Shown here: positions 1 through 6,718 of the stretch, piece by piece
Layout of the letters: every line of letters begins with the position of its first letter
Numbering within the stretch: position 1 is the first letter of the stretch
NCBI GenBank assembly: GCA_937885815.1
Contig: CALABM010000136.1
Location: forward strand, 1 to 18,160
Source of the DNA: an uncultured Verrucomicrobiales bacterium
GTDB taxonomy: Bacteria > Verrucomicrobiota > Verrucomicrobiia > Verrucomicrobiales > Akkermansiaceae
Reading direction: 5' to 3'
Length of the DNA: 18,160 nucleotides
Made by a program: the position numbers and the translations under genes
The notes under the pieces: model-generated
Told to the model about the DNA's origin: nothing
Databases searched by the model: none
The model's input: the letters and a program-made list of their open reading frames with translations, nothing else

Positions 1-706
1 CAAGGAGAAAGACCTCCTTGTCCCGCAGCTTTTCGGGCACATCACCCATGGCGATGCGCTGGGCAAGGCCCTCGGCGATGGCAGTCTTACCAACACCGGG
101 CTCACCAATGAGGCAGGGGTTATTCTTCTGGCGGCGGTTCAGGATCTGCACCACGCGCTCGATCTCCTGCTCGCGGCCGATGACCGCATCCAGCTTACCG
201 GCAGCCAGTGCCGCAACGGCCAGCGCACCGTTGGAGAAACGCTCCGGCTGGCCGATATGCTTTGTCACATACATATCACCCGTCGTGCCGTGCTGCACCC
301 CGAGCCGCACGCCCTTGAGCGCCTCCGCATCGCTGATGGCAGAGCCCTGCGGCACGATGATGACCTGCTGAGCCGTGGCATAGCTGCGGGTGAAGTCAAT
401 CTGCTTGCGGCGGTCCTCCGTCACCGTGATACCGGAGGCGGCCACATCCGCCTTGCCGCTCTGCACCGCCGTGATAACAGAGTCAAAACTCATGTCCTCT
501 ATCACCGGCTGCAGGTTATTGCGGCGCGCCACCTCGCGCACGATGTCGGCATCAATGCCCACAATCTCACTGCCGCGATAAAACTCGTAAGGAGGGAACG
601 TGGCCTCCGTCACCATAATCAGGCTCTGCTTCGTTTCCTGCTCACCGCAGGACGCCGCCAGCAGCCCTACAAGCGCCAGCAGCATGTACCGTATCATTGT
701 TCTCAT
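1..706 (-). CDS. Chimeric open frame: amino-acid-binding lipoprotein joined to ClpC/ClpB AAA+ module (partial)
   Basis: The frame starts at ATG 706 and runs off the left edge (235 codons visible). Residues 1-20 form a lipoprotein signal peptide with a hydrophobic run and lipobox ending AASC (Cys20). Residues 28-170 look like a family 3 solute-binding protein for polar amino acids: FPPYEF near 38, VGIDADIV near 49, and GITVTEDRRKQIDFT near 92-106. At residues 170-177 (GKLDAVIG, bases 176-199) it changes without a frame break into the first nucleotide-binding domain of ClpC/ClpB: GREQEIERVVQIL, then NNPCLIGEPGVGKT with Walker A at 201-208. The last quarter of the binding protein and the N-domain of Clp are both missing. 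An exported lipoprotein carrying a cytosolic unfoldase domain makes no topological sense, so I read this as two genes joined at a short shared sequence, by misassembly or less likely by real recombination. Both family identifications are firm; the joined gene is doubtful. Confidence 0.75.
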   Translation of the reverse strand, partial: MRTMIRYMLLALVGLLAASCGEQETKQSLIMVTEATFPPYEFYRGSEIVGIDADIVREVARRNNLQPVIEDMSFDSVITAVQSGKADVAASGITVTEDRRKQIDFTRSYATAQQVIIVPQGSAISDAEALKGVRLGVQHGTTGDMYVTKHIGQPERFSNGALAVAALAAGKLDAVIGREQEIERVVQILNRRQKNNPCLIGEPGVGKTAIAEGLAQRIAMGDVPEKLRDKEVFLL

Positions 707-771
707 TATTCCGTACCGATATCGATGTGTCTCTGATTGCGCGCGCGTACACAGCGCGGCGCGCGGTCAAC

Positions 772-800
772 AAAAAAAGCCCTGCACACGGCAGGGCTTT
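772..800 (-). terminator. Rho-independent terminator of tRNA-Ser
   Basis: On the minus strand an AAAGCCCTGC / GCAGGGCTTT stem with a short loop is followed by a run of seven T (bases 778-772). It begins just after the tRNA 3' end. Confidence 0.85.
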
Positions 801-803
801 CAG

Positions 804-893
804 CGGAGCGGGGGGGATTCGAACCCCCGGTACTGTTTAACGCAGTACGTCCATTTAGCAAACGGGTGCTTTCAGCCACTCAGCCACCGCTCC
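804..893 (-). tRNA. tRNA-Ser (anticodon GCT)
   Basis: Acceptor strands GGAGCGG (893-887) and CCGCTCC (811-805) pair perfectly, with G804 as discriminator base. The T arm carries GGTTCGAATCC. The anticodon loop TTGCTAA reads GCT, and a long variable arm (TACTGCGTTAAACAGTA) marks a class II tRNA, as expected for serine; GCT reads AGC/AGU codons. The anticodon stem has one G-T pair and a C-A mismatch at its outer end. No CCA is encoded. It has its own promoter and terminator, so it is a single-gene unit. Confidence 0.95.
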
Positions 894-905
894 GTGTGCG
901 GGAGG

Positions 906-934
906 AGTATAGCGGAACTTTACGCGTTCGTCAA
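906..934 (-). promoter_or_regulatory. Sigma70-type promoter of tRNA-Ser
   Basis: On the minus strand TTGACG (934-929), a 17-nt spacer, then TATACT (911-906). Each box matches five of six consensus bases. The -10 ends 12 nt before the mature tRNA 5' end. Confidence 0.8.
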
Positions 935-976
935 CTCGAAAATGATAAAAATGCCAAAAAAAGTGTGTATGTGGGG

Positions 977-2005
977 TTAATTGGCGGGATTCAGGCCTGC
1001 TTGGATGAGGAAATCACGTGTTTCCTGTGCGCCGGGGGCGTTCGGATTCACCATGTGCAGCGCGTTGCGGGTGGGGTCCGGGTTCTCATCATAAAGCGAA
1101 GCGCGGGAACAGGCGTGAATATCCGCGCCGCCATCCATGAGTGCCTGAAGTGTGGGGATGGAGTTGGAGCGAGCGGCGAGAATGAAGGGCGTGCGGCCGA
1201 ACATATCCTGCGCTTCGATGGCGGAGCCAGCTGCCAAGAGCAGGGGAATGCAGTCGGCGCTACCGGTCAGCGCGGCGATGTGTAATTCTGTGCACCCAGC
1301 GCGGTCATAATCCAGCAGGGCACCGCCGCAGCTGGTCATGGGGACGTTGACAAGTGCCCCACGGCTGAGCAGCAGGCGCACCACTTCCGTGCGGTTTTCA
1401 CGAGCGGCCCAGCTGAGCGCCGTCAGTCCGCTGGCATCCCGCTTGTTGACGTCCGCGCCCGCTTCCAGCAGGAGTTCGATGGTGGGGAGGTCTCCGCTGC
1501 GGGCCGCCTGCATAAGCGGGGTGATGAGTGAGTATCCGGAGCCTTCGTTCACATCTGCACCCGCGGCGAGTGCCAGCTGAACAAGGTGGGCTTGCTCCGG
1601 GTAAGCCTCCACGGCATAGGCTGCGCCACCCCAGCCGGAGCATTCACCCAGGCGCGGTTTTCCGCAGAGCGCGTAAAGAACAGTACAGCGGGCGTAGGGC
1701 TTGCCGTTCACGCAGTTTCCCTGCTTGAGCAGTTCTTCTGCCAGAGTGAGGCGTTCGAAGTCAATAGCGATGAAAAGTGCCAGCGCTTTGTCCGCCCCCG
1801 CGGCCAGCAGTCGTTCCAACTCCGCGCGATTATCTGATGTGATGGCTTGGTGCAGGGCGCGGTAAGCGGCCCAGTATTCCTGCCCGGCGTCAGCGTATCG
1901 CAGAGGTTGCGGTACAGGGGGCAGGGCGGTGGAGGCTGCCGTGTCAGCGCTGCAGAGGGCGGCGAGGGTGCTCAGGGCGATGGTGGTGGCTGCTGTGCTT
2001 TTCAT
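977..2005 (-). CDS. Secreted ankyrin-repeat protein
   Basis: 342 residues from ATG 2005. This start is preferred over the in-frame ATG 2065 because it places a signal peptide (MKSTAATTIALSTLAALCSA) at the N-terminus. The rest is ankyrin repeats. The clearest units are near residues 162-187 (TPLMQAARSGDLPTIELLLE, then AGADVN), 193-220 (LTALSWAARENRTEVVRLLL), 239-266 and 270-297. Weaker repeats lie near 48-75 and 143-155. Ankyrin repeats mediate protein-protein contacts; the partner is unknown. The protein should act in the periplasm or outside the cell. A cysteine-rich stretch between repeats (near 108-125) may form disulfides. It stands alone, with no clear Shine-Dalgarno site and no clear terminator downstream. 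Confidence 0.85.
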   Translation of the reverse strand: MKSTAATTIALSTLAALCSADTAASTALPPVPQPLRYADAGQEYWAAYRALHQAITSDNRAELERLLAAGADKALALFIAIDFERLTLAEELLKQGNCVNGKPYARCTVLYALCGKPRLGECSGWGGAAYAVEAYPEQAHLVQLALAAGADVNEGSGYSLITPLMQAARSGDLPTIELLLEAGADVNKRDASGLTALSWAARENRTEVVRLLLSRGALVNVPMTSCGGALLDYDRAGCTELHIAALTGSADCIPLLLAAGSAIEAQDMFGRTPFILAARSNSIPTLQALMDGGADIHACSRASLYDENPDPTRNALHMVNPNAPGAQETRDFLIQAGLNPAN

Positions 2006-2079
2006 GGTGTTTTGAGGTGGTGTATACCATGAATACGCGCTTTTTATTCTTATTCTTTCATGCATCTGAGAAAAAGCGC

Positions 2080-2119
2080 AAAAAAAATCTCCGCCGGCCG
2101 AGTATCGGTGGGCGGAGAT
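2080..2119 (-). terminator. Rho-independent terminator of the rpsN-fmdB-CNNM unit
   Basis: On the minus strand ATCTCCGCC pairs with GGCGGAGAT across a loop of about 14 nt (possible inner pairs), followed by a run of eight T (2087-2080). It lies 19 nt beyond the stop codon of the upstream gene. Confidence 0.85.
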
Positions 2120-2137
2120 GAAAAACTTATGGTAAAA

Positions 2138-3544
2138 TCAGTTTTCCGGCAGCGGGTTGAGCTCGATGCGGGTCTGGGTGACGCGGCGTCCATCCGTACC
2201 GGTGACGGTGAAGAGGTAGTCGCGTATGCGAATCTGTTCGTTAAGCTCGGGCAGGTGGCCGAGGCAGTCCGTGATATGGCCGCCGATGGTGGAGATGCCG
2301 CTGTCGCTTTCAATCTCGCCGAGTTCAGGCAGGGCTTCCTCCAAATCAAAGAGAGCCATGGCGCCGCTGGCGATGTATTGATTGGGGCCCACGGCCAAGA
2401 AGTCTCTGGGGTCTTCCTGCTCGAATTCGTCCTTAATATCGTTACCCACGATTTCTTCAATGACGTCATCAAGGTACACGAGGCCGGTCACGATGCCGTG
2501 CTCATCCACCACAAGGGCGGAGTGCGTTTTCTCCGTGGTGAAGAAGTTCAGCAGGTTGTCCAGCTTCATCGTTTCAGGCACCACTTTGATGGCGCGTTTC
2601 ACGCTCATGATGTCCTTGCTGCCACTGCGCAGCAGCCTCATGATGTCTTTCACGTGCACCCATCCCTTCACATCGTCCAGATGCCCATCCACGAGGGTGA
2701 AGCGGCTGTGGCGACTGTTCGTGACGATGTCCACATTTTCCTCGAAGCTGTCATTGATATCCAGCACTTCCACTTCGTTGCGCGGCACAAGGATATCACG
2801 CACGGCGCGGTCATTCAGCTCCAGCGCGTTCGTGGAAATCTCCGCCTCGGTGGCGGTCACCTCATGGCTGCGGCCACTTTCCTCCACGATGTGGGCAATC
2901 TCCTCCGCGCTGTGGTGGGATTCAGGAGAGTAGTTCGGATCCACCCCGAAGATGTGGTGAGCGATGCCGTTTGCTGTGTTGTTGAAAAGCTTGATGATAA
3001 GGGAGGTCCACTTGGCGAAGCGGGTCATCCATACGGAGGTGCCCATGGCGACTTCCAGCGGCTTGCGGATGGCCAGGCTCTTGGGTACCAGCTCACCCAG
3101 CACCACGTGGGCAAAGGTAAACAGTGCATATGCCAAGATGTATGAGATGACGCTTACGACTTCCGGGCGCAGGTGCAGGTGGTAACTGAGCACCGGGGCG
3201 ATGAGGCTGTAAATGAAGGGTTCACCCAAGGCACCGAGTGCCAGGGAAGCGAGGGTGATACCTACCTGATTGGCAGAGAGGTAGGAATCCAGATGGTTGA
3301 CGATGTTGAGCGCCTTGGCACGCTTGTTGGCGTTGGCCTTTGTGTCCTGAGAGGTTTCACGCAGCTGGCTGGGGCGCACTCGGGCGCTGGCGAACTCATT
3401 CGCCACGAAGAAGGCGTTCAGGAAAAGGAAGAATCCGATGCCCAGCAGGAAGAGAAAAATGGAAAGAAAACTCGGGTAGTCCCATTGCAGGGCCTCTATT
3501 TCATCTGGGGTAAGGAAGAAGAAATTATATATCTGGTCTATCAT
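2138..3544 (-). CDS. CNNM/CorC-HlyC family membrane protein (hemolysin-like, CBS domains)
   Basis: 468 residues, a normal length for the family. In order: a DUF21/CNNM transmembrane domain (about 25-225, with the FFVANEFASARVRPSQL signature at 45-61, the LASLALGALGEP segment near 98-109 and the HVVLGELVPKSLAIRK motif near 146-161), two CBS domains (about 245-305, containing ILVPRNEV, and 315-370, containing VVDEHGIVTGLVYLDDVIEEIVG), and a C-terminal CorC/HlyC domain (about 385-463). Family members are inner-membrane proteins implicated in Mg2+ or other cation homeostasis; the older name hemolysin is poorly supported. It starts 23 nt after fmdB and is followed by a strong terminator, so it is the last gene of the rpsN unit. 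No Shine-Dalgarno site is visible. The substrate cannot be told from sequence. Confidence 0.93.
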   Translation of the reverse strand: MIDQIYNFFFLTPDEIEALQWDYPSFLSIFLFLLGIGFFLFLNAFFVANEFASARVRPSQLRETSQDTKANANKRAKALNIVNHLDSYLSANQVGITLASLALGALGEPFIYSLIAPVLSYHLHLRPEVVSVISYILAYALFTFAHVVLGELVPKSLAIRKPLEVAMGTSVWMTRFAKWTSLIIKLFNNTANGIAHHIFGVDPNYSPESHHSAEEIAHIVEESGRSHEVTATEAEISTNALELNDRAVRDILVPRNEVEVLDINDSFEENVDIVTNSRHSRFTLVDGHLDDVKGWVHVKDIMRLLRSGSKDIMSVKRAIKVVPETMKLDNLLNFFTTEKTHSALVVDEHGIVTGLVYLDDVIEEIVGNDIKDEFEQEDPRDFLAVGPNQYIASGAMALFDLEEALPELGEIESDSGISTIGGHITDCLGHLPELNEQIRIRDYLFTVTGTDGRRVTQTRIELNPLPEN

Positions 3545-3567
3545 TTTCGGGGTAAGCAGTGAGCCGG

Positions 3568-3828
3568 TCAGAGTTTTTCAAAGACGCCGTGGTCACGCTT
3601 CTGCATGACAGTGAAACCGGCTTTCTTGGCGTCTGATATAGAGAGGGGGGCAAGAATCTTGGGCACGTTTACCTTGCCGATTTTTTTTCTCACCGGGTTC
3701 TTGCAGTACAGGCAGTGAGTGAGCGGTGCACGATCCACCGGGCGCATCAGTTCAAAACCGTTGCGGCAAAACCGGCAGGATTTTTGAGGGTCCTCCGGAT
3801 TTTCAGAGATGTATTCGTATATCGGCAT
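3568..3828 (-). CDS. FmdB-type zinc ribbon protein
   Basis: 86 residues. The MPIYEY start is typical of the FmdB/putative regulatory protein family. Two CxxC pairs (C18-x2-C21 and C39-x2-C42) should bind one zinc ion. The second half (KIGKVNVPKILAPLSISDAKKAGF) is longer than the minimal ribbon and is not one I recognise. Function is unproven for the family; the fmdB name comes from a formamidase locus and should not be taken as function. It lies between rpsN and the CNNM gene with short gaps on the same strand, so it is probably cotranscribed. A long hairpin ends 5 nt before its start codon. Confidence 0.85.
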   Translation of the reverse strand: MPIYEYISENPEDPQKSCRFCRNGFELMRPVDRAPLTHCLYCKNPVRKKIGKVNVPKILAPLSISDAKKAGFTVMQKRDHGVFEKL

Positions 3829-3833
3829 AGACG

Positions 3834-3864
3834 AGCGCGAGCTATTCTGAGAATAGCCCGCGCT
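3834..3864 (-). promoter_or_regulatory. Long hairpin between rpsN and fmdB
   Basis: AGCGCGAGCTATT (3834-3846) pairs with AATAGCCCGCGCT (3852-3864): twelve pairs with one A-C mismatch and a 5-nt loop. No T-tract follows on either strand, so it is not a classic terminator. On the minus strand it sits in the rpsN-fmdB spacer and ends 5 nt before the fmdB ATG. It could be an RNA-processing or stability element, or it could damp fmdB translation; these roles are inference. Confidence 0.6.
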
Positions 3865-3892
3865 TTAAAGATTGTCAAGTGCAAACCGTGGC

Positions 3893-4162
3893 TTACCAGC
3901 TGGACTTGGTAACACCGGGAATCATGCCGGCGTTGGCAAGCTCGCGGAAAGCGATACGGGAGAGGTGGAAGCGACGCAGGAATGCGTGGCGACGACCGGT
4001 GAGCTCGCAGCGATTCACGAGGCGAACGGGGGAAGCATTACGGGGGAGCATCGTCAGACCGATGTAATCGCCCTCAGCCTTCAGCTTGGCGCGGAGGTCT
4101 GCATAGCGAGCCGCGACAGCTGCCTTCTTCTTGTTTCTTTCAATCCAGCTTTTCTTAGCCAT
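3893..4162 (-). CDS. rpsN: Small-subunit ribosomal protein S14 (zinc-independent type)
   Basis: 89 residues, the long bacterial S14 form. MAKKSWIERN at the start and NRCELTGRRHAFLRRFHLSRIAFRELA near 50-76 are diagnostic, as is the C-terminal PGVTKSSW. The four zinc-binding cysteines of the short C+ form are absent (only one Cys), so this is the C- type. S14 binds 16S rRNA in the 30S head. It is not in an spc-type ribosomal operon here but leads a unit with fmdB and a CNNM gene. It has its own strong promoter (4179-4206), whose -10 ends 16 nt before the ATG. Confidence 0.97.
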   Translation of the reverse strand: MAKKSWIERNKKKAAVAARYADLRAKLKAEGDYIGLTMLPRNASPVRLVNRCELTGRRHAFLRRFHLSRIAFRELANAGMIPGVTKSSW

Positions 4163-4178
4163 AACTTTGTGAGGGCGG

Positions 4179-4206
4179 ATTGTACACGACTAAATATTTT
4201 TGTCAA
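4179..4206 (-). promoter_or_regulatory. Strong sigma70-type promoter of rpsN
   Basis: On the minus strand TTGACA (4206-4201, perfect), a 16-nt AT-rich spacer, then TACAAT (4184-4179, five of six). The start codon is 16 nt downstream of the -10. Confidence 0.85.
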
Positions 4207-4471
4207 GCAGAATTTGTGAATTTTGCATAATTTGTCCTTGAAAATGCAAATCTACCAGATATACAACGCCTCAGAACGCGAAAGCGTCTATGGCTGGGTA
4301 TGGATACGAATTTTGAAATGAGCTCCAGCACAGAAGGGGGAATGTGCCCTCCGAGCGGTGAGGAAAGTGTGACATTTCCGCTCAATCAGCTCTTCTCTCT
4401 CTATTATGAAAGTACAGGAACTTCTCCTGAGGGGGAGTTGACCAGTACACGCCTCACTTCGTCCGAACCTG
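4207..4471 (+). promoter_or_regulatory. Promoter candidate and structured leader upstream of the GadC-like gene
   Basis: A possible promoter is TTGAAA (4238-4243), 16 nt, TATACA (4260-4265). That would give a leader of about 200 nt. It holds three hairpins: ACGC-GAAA-GCGT, a GNRA tetraloop, at 4276-4287; GAGC/GCTC with GGAAA/TTTCC inside at 4353-4383; and a long stem at 4412-4448. In the last, GTAC pairs with GTAC, GG with CC, and AACTTCTCC with GGGGGAGTT around a TGA loop, with an A-A mismatch and a GA bulge. It matches no riboswitch I know. A 60-codon frame (4300-4482) crosses the leader and overlaps the gene start, but shows no protein-like signature. Confidence 0.45.
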
Positions 4472-5983
4472 ATGAAGATTAGCTCTATGAACAAAACAAC
4501 ACCAACTGACGGAACGCCCCGCCGCATGGCTTCATCAGCCTCGCTGGGCGTATTCACTCTGGCCATGATAAACGTGGCCGCCATCGTGAGTCTGCGCGGG
4601 CTTCCAGCGGAGAGTACCTACGGGCTCAGTTCTGCATTCTATTATCTATTTGCCGCTGTCTTCTTTCTTGTGCCGGTTTCGCTTGTTGCGGCGGAGCTGA
4701 CCACGGGGTGGCCCCAGAAAGGCGGTGTGTTCCGCTGGGTGGGGGAGGCCTTCGGCACGCGGCTGGGTTTTCTTGCCATTTGGCTGCAGTGGATTCAGAC
4801 GACTATCTGGTTCCCTACTGTGCTGACCTTTGCTGCTGTGAGTATAGCCTTCATCGGGCCTAATCAGAGCTGGGACTCCGCCCTGGCTGCCAACAGCCAC
4901 TATGTGCTTATCATCGTGCTGCTGGTGTATTGGCTGGCCACTTTGCTTAACCTTCGGGGTATGAGTACGAGTGGTGCTATCACTAAGTGGGGTGGTTTGC
5001 TTGGTACTGTGGTACCGGCGGCTCTGCTGGTGCTGATGGGCATGGTATACTGGGGCATGGGGAACCCCATTGATATCAGCATGCAGACCCGCGACTTCAT
5101 GCCGGATTTGAGTAAGTTCAGCAATATCGTGCTGGCTGCAAGTATTTTCCTTTTCTATGCCGGTATGGAGATGAGCGCCGTGCATGTGAAGGACGTGCGC
5201 AATCCCGGGCGTGATTACCCCATGGCTATTGGAATAGCGGCTGTGCTCACGGTGTGTATCTTCGTGTTCGGTACATTGGCAATCGGCTTCATCATCCCCG
5301 CAAAGGATATTAATCTGGTACAGAGCTTGCTGGTGGCATTTGACCGCTTGTTTGATTATTTCGAGGTGCCGTGGATGGGAAATGTGCTGGCGGTATTCTT
5401 GGCTTTTGGTGTGCTGGCTCAGGTGGTGGCCTGGGTGGGTGGTCCGTCCAAGGGCTTGCTGCAGGTGGGTAAGGCCGGCTATTTGCCGCGCTTCATGCAG
5501 AACACGAACCGGAATGGCGTGCAGGTGGGCATTCTGCTGCTGCAGGGTGCTATAGTGACGCTGCTTTCTATCCTCTTCGTGGTGCTTCCCAGTGTGCAGA
5601 CGGCTTATCAGGTCATCTCACAGCTCACGATTATTCTTTACCTCATTATGTACATCCTTATGTTCGCCGCGGCGATTTATCTGCGCCACCGCGAGCCGAA
5701 TACTCCTCGTGCCTTCCGTGTGCCGGGTGGTAACTTCGGCATGTGGGTGGTAGCGGGGTTAGGCCTGCTGAGCAGTGTGCTGGCCTTGGTGTTCAGCTTC
5801 ATTCCTCCTTCACAGATTCCGGTGGGCAGTCCCGTTGTGTACGTGGGTATTCTGATAGTTGGCACCATCATCTTTGTGGGTATACCGCTGCTGATATATG
5901 CCATGCGTAAGCCCTCGTGGGCTGAGCCCGAGTCCCTCGCCGATTTCGAGCCCTTCGGCTGGGAAAAGAAAAATCGTGATTAA
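4472..5983 (+). CDS. GadC-like APC-superfamily amino acid antiporter
   Basis: 503 residues with about twelve hydrophobic helices, close in length to E. coli GadC (glutamate:GABA antiporter). Shared features are PVSLVAAELTTGWPQKGGVFRWV near 68-90, VKDVRNPGRDYPMAI (NPGRDYP is a family hallmark), IGFIIPAKDINL, VVAWVGGPSKGLLQ, and the late segment PRAFRVPGGNFGMWVVAGLG followed by VFSFIPPSQI. It should sit in the inner membrane and exchange an amino acid for a related amine or amino acid. In gut bacteria GadC works with glutamate decarboxylase in acid resistance, but no gadB lies here, so the substrate is uncertain. The start may be ATG 4472 or 4487; neither has a clear Shine-Dalgarno site. It is a single-gene unit ending in a strong terminator. 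Confidence 0.9.
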   Translation: MKISSMNKTTPTDGTPRRMASSASLGVFTLAMINVAAIVSLRGLPAESTYGLSSAFYYLFAAVFFLVPVSLVAAELTTGWPQKGGVFRWVGEAFGTRLGFLAIWLQWIQTTIWFPTVLTFAAVSIAFIGPNQSWDSALAANSHYVLIIVLLVYWLATLLNLRGMSTSGAITKWGGLLGTVVPAALLVLMGMVYWGMGNPIDISMQTRDFMPDLSKFSNIVLAASIFLFYAGMEMSAVHVKDVRNPGRDYPMAIGIAAVLTVCIFVFGTLAIGFIIPAKDINLVQSLLVAFDRLFDYFEVPWMGNVLAVFLAFGVLAQVVAWVGGPSKGLLQVGKAGYLPRFMQNTNRNGVQVGILLLQGAIVTLLSILFVVLPSVQTAYQVISQLTIILYLIMYILMFAAAIYLRHREPNTPRAFRVPGGNFGMWVVAGLGLLSSVLALVFSFIPPSQIPVGSPVVYVGILIVGTIIFVGIPLLIYAMRKPSWAEPESLADFEPFGWEKKNRD

Positions 5984-6023
5984 TACTGACCATATTCTCG
6001 CACACGCGCGCGATAAGCGCGTG

Positions 6024-6062
6024 GAAAAAAAAGCCCGGTGCAGAAATGTCCGGGCTTTTTTT
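6024..6062 (+). terminator. Rho-independent terminator of the GadC-like gene
   Basis: An A-run, then AAGCCCGG / CCGGGCTT with an 11-nt loop, then a T-run. It is symmetric enough to work in both directions. A small separate hairpin (CACGCGC / GCGCGTG, 6003-6023) precedes it. Confidence 0.9.
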
Positions 6063-6072
6063 ATCATTTTTC

Positions 6073-6101
6073 TTGACTAAAGCGAAAGAGGCTGTTAAGG
6101 T
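6073..6101 (+). promoter_or_regulatory. Candidate promoter of the ribH-nusB-ftsY-rlmN unit
   Basis: TTGACT (five of six), a 17-nt spacer, then TAAGGT (only three of six). Position right after the preceding terminator supports it. It leaves a leader of about 35 nt before ribH. Confidence 0.5.
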
Positions 6102-6143
6102 CGGCTCACGGACTGAGACGCCGAAACGTGTATTTTTTTAATT

Positions 6144-6689
6144 ATGTCAACAGAACTTCCCAGCAAATCTATGGCGCTGCGCAGTGCAGCGAGGGTCGCT
6201 ATTGTAGCCTCAACCTATAATGAAAAGTACACTTCAGCTCTGCTGGAGAACTGTCTGGCGGAGCTCACCGAGGCTGATGATCGAGTTTCGGTTGACGTGG
6301 TACGAGTTCCCGGTGCTTTTGAAGTGCCGATGATGGTGAAACACGCTATTGTTAAGTCTAATGTTGCAAGACGCCCGGACGTGGTTATTGCTCTGGGGGT
6401 GATACTGAAAGGAAGCACAGCTCATGCGGATTTAGTTGGTACGGCTGTAACGAACCAGCTGCTTGCCATTTCCTGCGAAGAAATGACTCCCGTTATTCAT
6501 GAAGTTCTGCTTTTGGATAATGAGCAGCAGGCTTTTGCACGCTGTATCGCGTCCTCACTTAACCGCGGTCGCGAGGCAGCACGTGCTGCGATGAGCATGC
6601 TTCACGTGCTGGAGGATGCTGGTGAGTTGCAGAGTATGATGCGCCGCGCTGCATCTGTGAGCCGCACTGCTTCCATTATCATGCACTAA
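6144..6689 (+). CDS. ribH: 6,7-dimethyl-8-ribityllumazine synthase
   Basis: 181 residues, somewhat longer than the usual 150-160 because of a C-terminal tail. It condenses 5-amino-6-ribitylamino-uracil with 3,4-dihydroxy-2-butanone 4-phosphate in the penultimate step of riboflavin synthesis. Visible motifs are ASTYNEKYTSALLE (22-35), VRVPGAFEVP (53-62), ALGVILKGSTAHADLVG (83-99) with the expected catalytic His at 94, and PVIHEVLLLDNEQQA (116-130). The usual aromatic residue after this His (HF in most members) is Ala here, and EVLLLDNEQQA differs from the common GVLTTDTxEQA. The enzyme is likely active but divergent. It is the first gene of a plus-strand unit, 29 nt before nusB. The ribH-nusB pairing is common in bacteria. 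Confidence 0.93.
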   Translation: MSTELPSKSMALRSAARVAIVASTYNEKYTSALLENCLAELTEADDRVSVDVVRVPGAFEVPMMVKHAIVKSNVARRPDVVIALGVILKGSTAHADLVGTAVTNQLLAISCEEMTPVIHEVLLLDNEQQAFARCIASSLNRGREAARAAMSMLHVLEDAGELQSMMRRAASVSRTASIIMH

Positions 6690-6718
6690 TGCGTTAACCC
6701 TTTCTTATCTCGCTGGTT

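Noticed and set aside
2006..2065. Upstream ATG 2065 for the ankyrin protein
   Set aside because: It would put 20 extra polar residues before a clear signal peptide; ATG 2005 is preferred.
2060..3145. Long plus-strand frame (361 codons) opposite the CNNM gene
   Set aside because: It is antisense to a clear DUF21/CBS/CorC protein and its translation is His/Val-rich without any domain; a shadow frame.
4300..4482. 60-codon upstream frame overlapping the GadC-like start
   Set aside because: Could be a leader peptide, but has no clear initiation signal and no protein signature, so it is not listed as a gene.
6003..6023. GC-rich hairpin CACGCGC / GCGCGTG as a separate terminator
   Set aside because: No T-tract follows directly; the full terminator is the next hairpin.
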